Shown here: piece by piece, positions 24,088 through 32,626 of the stretch
Layout of the letters: every line of letters begins with the position of its first letter
How positions within the stretch are numbered: the stretch's first letter is position 1
Assembly (NCBI GenBank): GCA_965268555.1
Contig: OZ254174.1
Span: forward strand, 992,001-1,056,000
Direction: 5' to 3'
Source of the DNA: AAA044-D11 sp965268555
Lineage (GTDB): Bacteria; Actinomycetota; Actinomycetes; Nanopelagicales; Nanopelagicaceae
DNA: 64,000 bases
The notes under the pieces: model-generated
Told to the model about the DNA's origin: nothing
What the model saw: only the letters and a program-made list of their open reading frames with translations
Databases searched by the model: none
Translations under genes and position numbers: made by a program

Positions 24088-25760
24088 TCGTCGTCCTCTT
24101 GAGAATCTTCTATAAATATTCCCTCGGTTTCCGCTCTTGAGCCCGGTGGGCGGTACCTAACTCCTCCAGGTAAATGCGTTACAGGAATCGGTGAGTTAAG
24201 TGAAATAATCGCATCCCGCGGATGAATGCAGGATTCAACATAAGATATCTCCGCTTTAGTTAGCTTGAAGTAAGCATAAAGTTCCGGATCCAACCATTTT
24301 TTAGTCATGTCCATCTGAGGGACAAACCTAAACCGATCCGGTCTTACGTGTTGAGTTGACTTTCTTTGGAGGAGCAAAAATCTCACTAATTTGGTGGTTA
24401 AGTAGTAAGCATAATTTTCTGCCTCTTTCTTGGTCTTCCATACACCTGCTACAAGGTAAGTTTGGGTGCATGCCGAACCAGGTGCGAGCGCCATAGGTTC
24501 CCCCAATACGTATGAGATTTCACGACCGTTTCCGTCAGCCGCCATTGGGATTATTACTTTATATTTATCTATCCACTCAATGTTCTTTTCAATTTGCGAT
24601 TTCTTAACATAGCCAACATGACTTCCAAAAATTAATGGAATTGAATCCTTGAAGGGTTTCTCCGCAGCCCCTGCAAAGTTTGTTGTAATTGATTGTCCAA
24701 AAGGGAACTGTGAGGAAAACAGAGGGGTCAAAGACATCTCTTCTTTTGATGGGCTACACTTCGTAACAATCGAAGATGCATTATTGTCACGAATAACTAC
24801 ACCATCGCCTTTTCGCAAGTCTCTAGTTACCGTGGACGTAATCTGCCCATTAATTCTCGTGGAGAACGCGCAATCTCCATCGTAATCTCTATCCCATAGG
24901 AAGTAATTCACCCCGCCTTTAATTGAAACTCCCGGAAAGCAGTCATACAACATTGGATTATCAACTATTTTGCGAATTCTACGATCTTTGATCATTTTAA
25001 ATCGAAATTCGTCGAGCCCCTTTCCTCCCATAAACCATCTAGAAGGAACAATCATTGCAACGTATTTAGGTTTTAAATCTAATGCTCGCTCTATGAAGTG
25101 CTGATAAATGGGTGACTCGCTTGTACGCCCATCACCGGTTTGGTAAGGGGGATTTCCAACAATTACATCAAATTTCATATTCTTCATCTCCTCGGTTGGA
25201 TAGGCGTCATGTATGAATGCATATGCGTAGTTTTCGCGAGTGTTACCACGTTCAAGTTGGACTGGTGCGCTGCACTTCCTGCACGAACCAACAGCTTTTC
25301 CTTCTTTATTAAGTACGTAATCATGATCTGCTTGGACAAATGGAACATTTCCATCTGTCGTATCGAATTTAACAATTGATTTTGAGCTCGAGGCATCGCG
25401 GGATACATAAAGGGATCGTCGCGTCATTTCTCCATGAACCTGAGTGATTCCGCAACCATAAAGCATTTTTCCAAGAATGTGCTGAGCTCTTTTTTCAGGA
25501 TTTGGTTGCCACTCTTGAAGACCTTCCATTAGGCGGATAGCAACTTCGCGAAGAATCGAACCTGATTTGGCTGCAGGGTCTAACCATTTCAGTTTTGGGT
25601 CAACCCAAACTTCCTCTGGCAGCGTATCTAGTAATGCCCTAGCCAGTATCGGAGGCGTTGGAATTGCATCAGAAGAAAGTGCAGCAATCACATCAAGAAT
25701 GTCTGGCATTCTTTTCGTGGAATCTAAAAAGGTTGCTGCGGTCAGTTTCGCCTTCATCAC
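24084..25760 (-). CDS. N6-adenine DNA methyltransferase, Eco57I-like
   Basis: 558 residues. Motif I is LDPAAKSGS (60-68) for S-adenosylmethionine, and the catalytic motif IV is VGNPPYQTG (NPPY at 203-206). Between them lies a CxxC-containing insertion (Cys160, Cys163) that may bind zinc. The region around IVPSRWFMGGKGLDEFR and the later VNYFLWDRDYDG is typical of the Eco57I/TaqI-like group. The C-terminal third is probably target recognition. It should methylate an adenine in a specific site. Both ends overlap neighbours by four bases, so it forms a tight unit with the second methylase-like gene and the helicase. Confidence 0.88.
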   Translation of the reverse strand: MMKAKLTAATFLDSTKRMPDILDVIAALSSDAIPTPPILARALLDTLPEEVWVDPKLKWLDPAAKSGSILREVAIRLMEGLQEWQPNPEKRAQHILGKMLYGCGITQVHGEMTRRSLYVSRDASSSKSIVKFDTTDGNVPFVQADHDYVLNKEGKAVGSCRKCSAPVQLERGNTRENYAYAFIHDAYPTEEMKNMKFDVIVGNPPYQTGDGRTSESPIYQHFIERALDLKPKYVAMIVPSRWFMGGKGLDEFRFKMIKDRRIRKIVDNPMLYDCFPGVSIKGGVNYFLWDRDYDGDCAFSTRINGQITSTVTRDLRKGDGVVIRDNNASSIVTKCSPSKEEMSLTPLFSSQFPFGQSITTNFAGAAEKPFKDSIPLIFGSHVGYVKKSQIEKNIEWIDKYKVIIPMAADGNGREISYVLGEPMALAPGSACTQTYLVAGVWKTKKEAENYAYYLTTKLVRFLLLQRKSTQHVRPDRFRFVPQMDMTKKWLDPELYAYFKLTKAEISYVESCIHPRDAIISLNSPIPVTHLPGGVRYRPPGSRAETEGIFIEDSQEDDE

Positions 25761-26608
25761 TTTACCTTTTTCTTGGATGGGCTCTTTTTAGACTTTTCAT
25801 TCCCACTTAAGGATGAATAGTGAATTGGACCAAGATCAAGGATTTTTTCTTCCCAAAAGAGATCTCGCTCTGATTCAGGGACAAGGGCACAGCTTTGAAT
25901 TCGTTGGAAGCATCCTCCAGGCATGGGTAGCCAGTCGATAAGTTGAATCTCACGAGCATTGTTCAGCGAGTCACCTAACACGAAGTTTTCAGAAATGATC
26001 AGGTTCAAACAACTCAAGAAACCTATCGAAGGTTCAACAGTGTTTGAGTCATTTTGAAAATATCCAAGTATTTCGTTGGCAACTCGAACTCTTACTTCAG
26101 TTACATTCTCTGGCGATATGTCGATGCCATAGATCGAACTAACAGCTCTCAGTAACTTAAACTCATACTGTTCTCTGGATGAACAACTTGCTTTTGTTAC
26201 AAGTTTCAGTTTTCTTCTTAAGATTTCAACTACAAAATTACCTGACCCGCATGTAGGCTCTAAAAACTTAATATCAAGAGCTTTAAACGCATCTGGAAAT
26301 AAATCGAGTATGGCATCCACTTCGCGCTGGTGAGTAAATACTTCAGCCAGCTCTCGCACTCTTGCGCGTGATCTAAGTTCTTCATATTCATACTCGATTG
26401 CATTGAATATTTCTTCGATGGACGGGTCCGACGAGCCACCCGATTCATGCCAAGGTGAATCTCCATTTTGTAATTCCCAGCCGACATCTGGGTCTGCAGC
26501 TTTATTAGCTTGCCATGGACTTAACCACCATGAGGCATCTAAAGATCCAAGTTCCGGTTTTTTACCCGTCTTTGGAACCTTTTTTTCACCTGCTTGGTTC
26601 GAATCCAC
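25757..26608 (-). CDS. Methyltransferase-fold protein with SAM motifs but no NPPY
   Basis: 283 residues, starting with GTG behind AGGAG. It has motif X-like ELAEVFTHQREV, motif I LEPTCGSGNF (116-125), and a motif II-like YGIDISPENV, but no NPPY or DPPY where motif IV should be; the sequence ends soon after, in a lysine-rich tail. So it can probably bind S-adenosylmethionine but lacks the catalytic loop. It is not the broken front of the next gene, because that gene has its own motif I. It may be a partner subunit, forming a two-chain methylase. First gene of the operon. Confidence 0.78.
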   Translation of the reverse strand: MDSNQAGEKKVPKTGKKPELGSLDASWWLSPWQANKAADPDVGWELQNGDSPWHESGGSSDPSIEEIFNAIEYEYEELRSRARVRELAEVFTHQREVDAILDLFPDAFKALDIKFLEPTCGSGNFVVEILRRKLKLVTKASCSSREQYEFKLLRAVSSIYGIDISPENVTEVRVRVANEILGYFQNDSNTVEPSIGFLSCLNLIISENFVLGDSLNNAREIQLIDWLPMPGGCFQRIQSCALVPESERDLFWEEKILDLGPIHYSSLSGNEKSKKSPSKKKVK

Positions 26609-26836
26609 CGATTTCTCCTAAGAAAATAGTCCCCTTGCTAGAGCTAAAAATACTTGGGATGACTGACATATGGGAGGTTTAAGGATGAATTCAGGCAACT
26701 AAATTCCTAAACCCAACTAACTTTGTGGACGAATCTCTATCTTCCTTGGGCCAGGAGGATTTCTAGTTCAATTTGCGAGCCTTTACGCCCATCAGATCCT
26801 GCCCCCCCGGCTCAGATTGTCACTGTCCTATAACTC
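26609..26836. other. Intergenic stretch without a recognisable gene
   Basis: 228 bases between the first gene of the restriction-like operon and the DUF167 gene. An imperfect inverted repeat (26678-26686 with 26706-26714, one bulge) is present but has no T-run on either side. The promoter of the operon should lie near 26615-26680. I see no RNA gene or open frame of interest. Confidence 0.5.
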
Positions 26837-27130
26837 TTAATCACCAGATCCATAACTCAACTCTTTATACCTATTACCTATAACTTCGCTATCCCCGACC
26901 GCCTTGATGCGCTTATCTCGGGATAGTTCGCCAGAGATGATTGTGAAATCTCGTGATCTAAGTCCAAATGCCTTAGCGAGTTCCTTAAGGATTGCGCTAT
27001 TGGCTTTGCCATCGACTGCGGGGGCTTGGACTGCAACTACAAGGCGAGGTGGATCTCCTGCGGTGCCACCAACTTTGTTGTTAGTTGCATTGGCTCGGAC
27101 CCGGATAGTGAAGGTGAAGGGTTGGGACAT
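26837..27130 (-). CDS. DUF167/YggU family protein
   Basis: 97 residues, the normal size. The family motifs are present: IRVRANATNNKVGG near the start, a VAVQAPAVDGKAN block in the middle, and FGLRSRDFTIISGELSRDK. The fold is a small alpha/beta domain of unknown activity, widely conserved. It lies 8 bases downstream of the SMP-30 gene in the same direction. Confidence 0.9.
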   Translation of the reverse strand: MSQPFTFTIRVRANATNNKVGGTAGDPPRLVVAVQAPAVDGKANSAILKELAKAFGLRSRDFTIISGELSRDKRIKAVGDSEVIGNRYKELSYGSGD

Positions 27131-27138
27131 TAGAACTA

Positions 27139-28014
27139 TTAACCTACAAAGTTATTCTGTAAGCGCCCTTGTGTTCCCACATCTGCTTTAAATAATGAAC
27201 CTGCAAGTGGCTCTTCGCCTTTTACGAAATCTTCATAGGTAGGTACGGCGCAGGTGATGTAAAGAGTTGAAAGATCTGGGCCACCGAATGCGCAATTTGT
27301 TACTAGGGTAGCTGCGAGATCAACTTGTGCAAGGAGTTCGCCGGTTGGTGAGAAACTTCTAACGCAGCCACCGCCCCAGAAGGCGACCCAAAGATTGCCT
27401 GCTGCATCTACACACATTCCATCTGGTGCACCCGAATAGCCACTTACATCTATTGGTTCTAGTTCGCCTTCTAGCTCTGAGGTTTCAGTGTTGAACTTAA
27501 AGCGACTTACCTTCTTGGTTGGGGTATCGATGTAGTACATGATTTTGTTATCGGGAGACCAGTCCATGCCATTTGCGATAGTTATATCTTTTAGGAAAAC
27601 TTTTGATTCAAGGTTTGGTGAGATTCGCCTTAGATTTCCTTGCTTGGGCTTGGCATCATTTGCGAAAGCACCGACCCAGTAATTGCCATTGATATCGACG
27701 TTTCCATCATTTGTGCGAACATTTTCATGTGGCATTTCAAGGGGCGTGGAATTAGTAACTTTGAGATCGTTATCTAGTTCAATTAGTTTTAAACCAGCAG
27801 CTACGACATAGCCTCCGGATTCGCGCTTGGCGATTGAGGTAACAAGTGAATCAAATAGTTGTGACTTCAGCGTCTTTGTTGCAGGGTTCCAGACGTTAAT
27901 TATCTTCTTGAAGGCATCGACCCACATGATTGTTTCGTTGCGCTCGTCCCAGAGTAGGCCCTCGCCAAGATCTCCATTGGTGCCTGGAATGCACTCTGCT
28001 GAAAACAATTTCAT
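27139..28014 (-). CDS. SMP-30/gluconolactonase family protein
   Basis: 291 residues forming a six-bladed propeller. Divalent-metal ligands expected for the family are visible: Glu in GEGLLWD near the N-terminus, Asn in RTNDGNVD, the NGMDWSPD motif and Asp in GAPDGMCVD. Members hydrolyse sugar lactones. Cytosolic (no signal). It overlaps the UbiA-like gene by four bases, an odd pairing for a sugar lactonase. A second member of the family begins at the right edge of the window (63660). Confidence 0.88.
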   Translation of the reverse strand: MKLFSAECIPGTNGDLGEGLLWDERNETIMWVDAFKKIINVWNPATKTLKSQLFDSLVTSIAKRESGGYVVAAGLKLIELDNDLKVTNSTPLEMPHENVRTNDGNVDINGNYWVGAFANDAKPKQGNLRRISPNLESKVFLKDITIANGMDWSPDNKIMYYIDTPTKKVSRFKFNTETSELEGELEPIDVSGYSGAPDGMCVDAAGNLWVAFWGGGCVRSFSPTGELLAQVDLAATLVTNCAFGGPDLSTLYITCAVPTYEDFVKGEEPLAGSLFKADVGTQGRLQNNFVG

Positions 28015-28802
28015 ATTAACTCCCCTGTTGCACTTACTAAAAGAACTACATCTAGCAGCGCGACCAACATAAGTAATTTGAAGAGGATGAACCTTGGGGC
28101 AAAGATGCTTAAGGTGGATGCGATGATTCCGATGACAAGAATTGTGTTGTTTTCCTTGACGCTGTTTAGAATTATTGTGGCGGCGATTAGAAATGCGGCG
28201 GTTGCAAGGCGTGAAGTGATGCGGCCAAGTGAAATTGGCAGGCTTGTTATGCCACTTGCTTTATCTTCCTTGAAATCCTTGATGACATTGGCGAAATGAG
28301 CCGACATTCCAAGTAGGCCACCTGCCCAATACATCCATAGTGGTGGTGTGCGATCGGTGGCGATGACAAGTGCGGCGGGAAGAAGTGCGAAGGCAAGAGC
28401 ATATGGAATTGGGGAGAGCGCTGTTGGCTTTAAGTAGAAGTTATAGGAAACACCAAGGCCGATTCCGAGAAGTGAAATTGTGCCAGCTTTAAATCCGAGT
28501 GGGCCAAATAAGTTAACAATGATCGCAATTGGCAGCACGATAAAGATTGCGCGCTTTAGCTCGGCTGGTTTAAGTGCGGCGCTTACAAGTGGTTTGTTGA
28601 TGCGATTATGTTTTAGATCATCGCGGAAGTCATAGAGATCATTGGTCCAACCAACAATTAATTGGCCTAGGAAGATTCCGAAGGCGATTATGTAGGCGGG
28701 GCCTTCCCACCAAAGGTTTGAGGCGAGAATAAAGGTAATCGCGGTAACGAGAAGAGTTGGGCCAAAGTGCGATGCAATTAGATAACTCTTAATTTTGGCC
28801 AT
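28011..28802 (-). CDS. UbiA-type prenyltransferase
   Basis: 263 residues with seven or more hydrophobic segments. The two Asp-rich signature motifs are NDLYDFRDD (first) and NVIKDFKED (second), which bind the prenyl diphosphate through magnesium. The protein transfers a prenyl chain onto an aromatic or glycerol-phosphate-like acceptor in the membrane. The acceptor is uncertain: menaquinone, haem, geranylgeranyl-glyceryl and decaprenyl-phosphoribose pathways all use this fold. The gene overlaps the SMP-30 gene, and is divergent from the phosphatase gene at 28839. Confidence 0.88.
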   Translation of the reverse strand: MAKIKSYLIASHFGPTLLVTAITFILASNLWWEGPAYIIAFGIFLGQLIVGWTNDLYDFRDDLKHNRINKPLVSAALKPAELKRAIFIVLPIAIIVNLFGPLGFKAGTISLLGIGLGVSYNFYLKPTALSPIPYALAFALLPAALVIATDRTPPLWMYWAGGLLGMSAHFANVIKDFKEDKASGITSLPISLGRITSRLATAAFLIAATIILNSVKENNTILVIGIIASTLSIFAPRFILFKLLMLVALLDVVLLVSATGELI

Positions 28803-28838
28803 AGCTAAGGTTATTAGATTCGAAGGAAATTACCGTCT

Positions 28839-29351
28839 TTGGGTTACATTTCAATTGTGAAAACAATCGCGGTAGAGATGGTCTGCCTGGGAAATATTTG
28901 TAGATCCCCTATGGCCGCCGCGGTCTTGTATAACAAGGCTTTAGCCCTTGAGTCACCCAAGTTAATTGTTTCAAGTTCAGGAACATCCGATTATCACATC
29001 GGCGAAGGTGCACATAAGTTGTCGCAAAAAACCTGGGAGGCCGCTGGTTATAAATACGACCATATGGCTGCGCAATTTAATCCGAAATCTTTTGAGACCC
29101 AAGATTTTATTTTGTGCATGGATTTAACTAATCGCGCCATGGTGTTAAATGCAGCGAAAAATGATGAGCAAAGAGCAAAGGTTTTTATGCTTCGCTCTTT
29201 TGATCCTGCGCTTTCACATATTGATGCCACATCACGCCAAGGCGAGGAATTGGTTGTGCCAGATCCTTGGGGCGAGGAGATCGATTCATACAAAAAAGTC
29301 CTTGAAATGATCGAACGTGCAACTGATGGGTTTATAGCTTCGCTGCGTTAG
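28839..29351 (+). CDS. Low-molecular-weight protein-tyrosine phosphatase
   Basis: 170 residues. The active-site loop CLGNICRS (Cys16 to Arg22) lies at the N-terminus, and the general-acid Asp is in VPDPWG near residue 144: both define the family. The start is TTG at 28839, ten bases behind AAGGAA; GTG at 28857 is a second possibility. The enzyme removes phosphate from protein tyrosines or small substrates in the cytosol. Its target is unknown; no tyrosine kinase is in view. Confidence 0.93.
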   Translation: MGYISIVKTIAVEMVCLGNICRSPMAAAVLYNKALALESPKLIVSSSGTSDYHIGEGAHKLSQKTWEAAGYKYDHMAAQFNPKSFETQDFILCMDLTNRAMVLNAAKNDEQRAKVFMLRSFDPALSHIDATSRQGEELVVPDPWGEEIDSYKKVLEMIERATDGFIASLR

Positions 29352-29869
29352 CCGTTCAGCGCTGCAACATCGGCTTCATAAGCAGCAGACCAAGCGACCC
29401 AAGCAGAATTTCCTTTTAATAGCGCAGCATTAGCTTTCGCCATTTTCTTTGAATCATTCTTGTTCATGGCGGCTTTAGCCAAGGTAACTCCGGTTTTGAA
29501 ATTAGCTAGGGCTTTAATTAGCAGAGGATGCGAGGTTGCAAATCCATCTGTTCCCTTAACTGCGGCAACCGCGTTGATTGCAGATAAGAAGGTATCTGAA
29601 CTCTTAAGTGCTTTGGTTTTCCAAGAGTTATATGACTTACCAATTGCCCAGGTTGGTGGCTTTGCTCCGACCTTAGAAAAGTTCTCGGAAGCAGTTTGTA
29701 GTTTTCCAGTTAGTTCTATCATCGCTTGTGAGTAATCAACATCTGCCTGGGTTGCGGCGGCGTATGAAGGCGTTGTGCCAATAACCGAAAGAAGTAGGGC
29801 TGCAATAAGGGCAGGAACTAATTTCGATTTTGCAAATGTTTTTCTTGCTGGGTTAACTTCTAGTGTCAT
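29348..29869 (-). CDS. Exported helical protein of unknown function
   Basis: 173 residues with a signal peptide (about 12-38, ending SYAAA), preceded by a good AAGGAG. The mature part is alanine- and lysine-rich and all helical, with repeats of the KA..AA type. There are no cysteines or enzyme motifs. It resembles many small exported helical proteins of aquatic actinobacteria, but I cannot name a family. Its stop overlaps that of the phosphatase gene by four bases. Confidence 0.7.
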   Translation of the reverse strand: MTLEVNPARKTFAKSKLVPALIAALLLSVIGTTPSYAAATQADVDYSQAMIELTGKLQTASENFSKVGAKPPTWAIGKSYNSWKTKALKSSDTFLSAINAVAAVKGTDGFATSHPLLIKALANFKTGVTLAKAAMNKNDSKKMAKANAALLKGNSAWVAWSAAYEADVAALNG

Positions 29870-29963
29870 TACAGTCTCCTTTGAAGATTTGAACTTCGAG
29901 AGAGCCTTCTCCTCCGACCACCGGATGTCAACGGATTCTGAGTGAATAATCCGTGCGGAGCAA

Positions 29964-30644
29964 CTAATTATCTTTGGGCGCTTGGATTTCTTTCTGCAAT
30001 TTAGGTTCTTCCGTAGGAATTCGTTCTTCTAAACCTTTAATCTCTTTCATTACACGATCAAGTCCGTCGTTTACATGAATAAGGGCGAATGCAAGGAAGC
30101 GGTTGAACTCTTCGCCAACATCTTTGTCGAACAAGATTCCAGAAGATTTCTTGCGATTGGAAACATGGAATATAAAGTCTCCGCCATCTGGGCTCGCCCC
30201 AGCTCCTATCCACTTATCGAATTTCCATTCGGCGGTATTTGTTAGGCCATTAAAAACTAAGCGATCTGTTGTTAGATAAACCTGACCGGTATCTTTATAA
30301 ACTTGGATTTCCTCGCCCGGAATAAAAGTTCCTCGTTGTGCGCCCACGCGATATCTAATTCCGGCAACAACTGGAATGCTAAAGCCCTGACTTGAACCGA
30401 CATATTGTCCAGCGGTTCGTCCAGCTTCGTGAAACTGACCTACGCCAGCCCAGATTACAAACTCGCCATCTTTCTTGATCATGTTGTGGCTTTCGGCATC
30501 TTCGCCATCTTGTACTGCAATGAAAGCTTCTTTTAATTTTGCAAGAGTCGCAACATCTTCTGACCACTCTTTATGCAAGCGTTCAACTTCGCGTTGTGCC
30601 TTCTTGCCCTTTGGATCACCGAGTAAGTCGTTAAAGAATCCCAT
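29964..30644 (-). CDS. Cytosolic protein with a PH/GRAM-like core
   Basis: 226 residues. After a basic, helical N-terminus (1-60) comes a beta-rich part with GQVYLTTDRLVFNG (about 125-138), the central motif of GRAM/bacterial PH-like domains, and then a C-terminal charged helix. No signal or membrane segment is seen. Such proteins are thought to bind lipid or partner proteins; nothing more specific is visible. The start codon shares its first base with the stop of the next gene upstream. Confidence 0.65.
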   Translation of the reverse strand: MGFFNDLLGDPKGKKAQREVERLHKEWSEDVATLAKLKEAFIAVQDGEDAESHNMIKKDGEFVIWAGVGQFHEAGRTAGQYVGSSQGFSIPVVAGIRYRVGAQRGTFIPGEEIQVYKDTGQVYLTTDRLVFNGLTNTAEWKFDKWIGAGASPDGGDFIFHVSNRKKSSGILFDKDVGEEFNRFLAFALIHVNDGLDRVMKEIKGLEERIPTEEPKLQKEIQAPKDN

Positions 30645-31108
30645 TAGTTCGGTAGTCCTAACTGTTTGCGAAAGTTAAGAGAATCCCAGGCATCAAAGCC
30701 AGAGACAACTTGGCCATTTTCGATTTGATCAATGCTTACGCCATCAACCGATACCTTCTTATTAGATGGTGGCATCCCTTCGAGTTCACCGGTTTGAGTT
30801 CCCGTTAAGTGCCATTTAGTTACAACTTGATTGCCTTCGACGATTACATCATCGATACGAAAATGAATATCGGGAAATGCGTTCTGCCATTCGCGCCACT
30901 TTGTTCTAAAGCTTTCACGCCCGGTTCCGAATTGCGGATCGTTGCCGACTGTATTTACAGAGATAAAACGGTCAATTGCGCTTTCATCACCCTGGTTCCA
31001 GATCTGCTCGAAGAAATCCTTGGCCAATTGGCGGATTGCCTCTTTGGCCTCGCCCTCTGCATTCAAATTCTCACCCATGCGGCCAATTATGGTCCAAATC
31101 ACTGACAC
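30644..31108 (-). CDS. SnoaL-like (NTF2 fold) protein
   Basis: 154 residues, with a likely start at GTG 31108 or ATG 31078. The pattern of an N-terminal helix (FFEQIWNQGDESAIDRF), VGNDPQFGTGRE, and later strands HFRIDDVIVEGNQVVTKWHLTG and FDAWDSL is that of the SnoaL-like polyketide cyclase/ester cyclase family. Members range from cyclases and isomerases to proteins of unknown activity, so no reaction is assigned. Confidence 0.78.
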   Translation of the reverse strand: MSVIWTIIGRMGENLNAEGEAKEAIRQLAKDFFEQIWNQGDESAIDRFISVNTVGNDPQFGTGRESFRTKWREWQNAFPDIHFRIDDVIVEGNQVVTKWHLTGTQTGELEGMPPSNKKVSVDGVSIDQIENGQVVSGFDAWDSLNFRKQLGLPN

Positions 31109-31271
31109 CTGATTTCCAAATAACTTTCTGTTACCAATTCGTTATCGGCTCTGCCTTGCGCCGAACTTGTCGGAGTGGTGAGGTTAGGGCACTGGAATCG
31201 GCGGGCACCCTCCTGCCGGTTTCATCTAACTACTAGAACTCGGGGCTTGCCCTGAGCAAGGAGATATATAA

Positions 31272-32507
31272 ATGAAGAAGATCGGTCTACGTCGCCTTAG
31301 TGCGATCGCAGCAGTATCGCTTTCAGCAACAGTTCTTGCGGTTGTTCCAGCACATGCTGAAACAACAATCAAGATCATTACACCTAACTACACAGATGCG
31401 ATGCCTGCATACTACGCAGATCTAAACGCTCGCTTCGAAGCTGCAAACCCAGGAATCAAGGTTGAACACACAAACCTTTCATGGGATGACATCCTTGTTA
31501 AGGGTCGTACTTTGGTGGCAACAAACTCAACACCAGACATCATGAACCTAAACACATTCTCAGACTATGCAGCAGCAGATCTTCTATACAAGGCTTCTGA
31601 TATTTTCGATGCAAAGACACTTGCTGACTTCGTGCCAGCATTCATCGATAACTCAAAGTACAACGGAACTGCATATGCTGTTCCAGATCTAGCTTCAGCA
31701 CGTATGTTCTTCTACAACAAGAAGATTCTTTACACATCAGGTGTTAACAAGGTTCCATCAACATGGGCCGAAGTAACAGCTGCTGCGAAGAAGATCAAAA
31801 AGAAGTATCCAAATGTTTATCCAATCGCGATCCCTCTAGGATCTGAAGAAGCTCAAGGCGAATTCGCTATCTGGGCTGGCGGAAACAATGGTCGTTACTT
31901 TGATGACAAGACAAAGAAGTGGGTTATTAACTCAAAGGCAAACGTTGAAACTCTAAAGTACTTGACCTCATTGGTTAAGGCTGGATTAACACAACCAAGC
32001 CCAGCTTCAACAAACCGTACTGATGCTTTCAAGCTATTTAGCCAAGGCAAAGTTGGAATGATCAATGCTTCAGTGTTCTTCCCATCAACACTTAAGGATT
32101 ACAAGAGCAAGGTCGATTACGGCGTCGCTCCATTCCCACACTCACCAAAGGGTAAGTCAATTACTCTTGGTGTTCAGGACTACTTCATGGCATTCAAGAA
32201 GCCAGGAAACGAAGCAGCAGTTAAGGCGTGGATGAACTTCCTATTCAAGCCAGATAACTACGCAGGATTCCTAAAGGCTGCTGGTGGATTCATTCCAGCA
32301 ACTAAGTCAGCTTCAACAGCTGTGGACTCTTCATTGCTTCCATTCATTAACCAACTACCAAACGCAATCTTCTACCCAGGAGATCTAGCTGCTTGGCCAA
32401 AGGTTGCAGGAACACTTGCAACTCAGGTTGGTACTGGAGTTATCTACGATCCAAAGGGTGTTCTAGATAAGATCCAAAAGGTTGCTGTTGCTGCAGGTAC
32501 TAAGTAA
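31272..32507 (+). CDS. ABC sugar-binding protein (CUT1 type), first importer
   Basis: 411 residues. A signal peptide runs to AHA (about residue 29), followed by a two-lobe extracellular solute-binding family 1 fold with typical FSDYAAADLL, YNKKIL and WAEVTAAAKK stretches. No lipobox Cys is present. A strong AAGGAG is nine bases before the ATG. Codon choice looks strongly biased, as expected for an abundant protein. Position next to amino-sugar catabolic genes suggests N-acetylglucosamine, chitobiose or a peptidoglycan fragment as ligand. A hairpin at 32566-32601 separates it from the permeases. Confidence 0.92.
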   Translation: MKKIGLRRLSAIAAVSLSATVLAVVPAHAETTIKIITPNYTDAMPAYYADLNARFEAANPGIKVEHTNLSWDDILVKGRTLVATNSTPDIMNLNTFSDYAAADLLYKASDIFDAKTLADFVPAFIDNSKYNGTAYAVPDLASARMFFYNKKILYTSGVNKVPSTWAEVTAAAKKIKKKYPNVYPIAIPLGSEEAQGEFAIWAGGNNGRYFDDKTKKWVINSKANVETLKYLTSLVKAGLTQPSPASTNRTDAFKLFSQGKVGMINASVFFPSTLKDYKSKVDYGVAPFPHSPKGKSITLGVQDYFMAFKKPGNEAAVKAWMNFLFKPDNYAGFLKAAGGFIPATKSASTAVDSSLLPFINQLPNAIFYPGDLAAWPKVAGTLATQVGTGVIYDPKGVLDKIQKVAVAAGTK

Positions 32508-32565
32508 TTAGTATTTAGCAATTGTTAAAAAGCAATAAGTAACAAGTTATAACAAGTAATTGAGG

Positions 32566-32601
32566 TAGGGTCTTGGTAGGTTAAAAGCCACCAAGGCCCT
32601 A
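32566..32601 (+). terminator. Hairpin between the binding protein and permease genes
   Basis: A 12-pair stem (32566-32577 with 32590-32601, one GU) with a 12-base loop and a following TTTCTT. It would reduce read-through into the permease genes, or protect the 3' end of the binding-protein mRNA, keeping binding protein in excess. Confidence 0.7.
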
Positions 32602-32626
32602 TTTCTTAAATTAAGGAGTGATTGCG

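Noticed and set aside
24084..26608. One adenine methylase gene broken by a frameshift into two
   Set aside because: Both proteins have their own motif I and N-terminal region, the first ends in a distinct lysine-rich tail, and the genes meet in a normal ATGA overlap.
26678..26714. Terminator in the gap before the DUF167 gene
   Set aside because: The stem has a bulge and a long loop, and there is no T-run on either strand.
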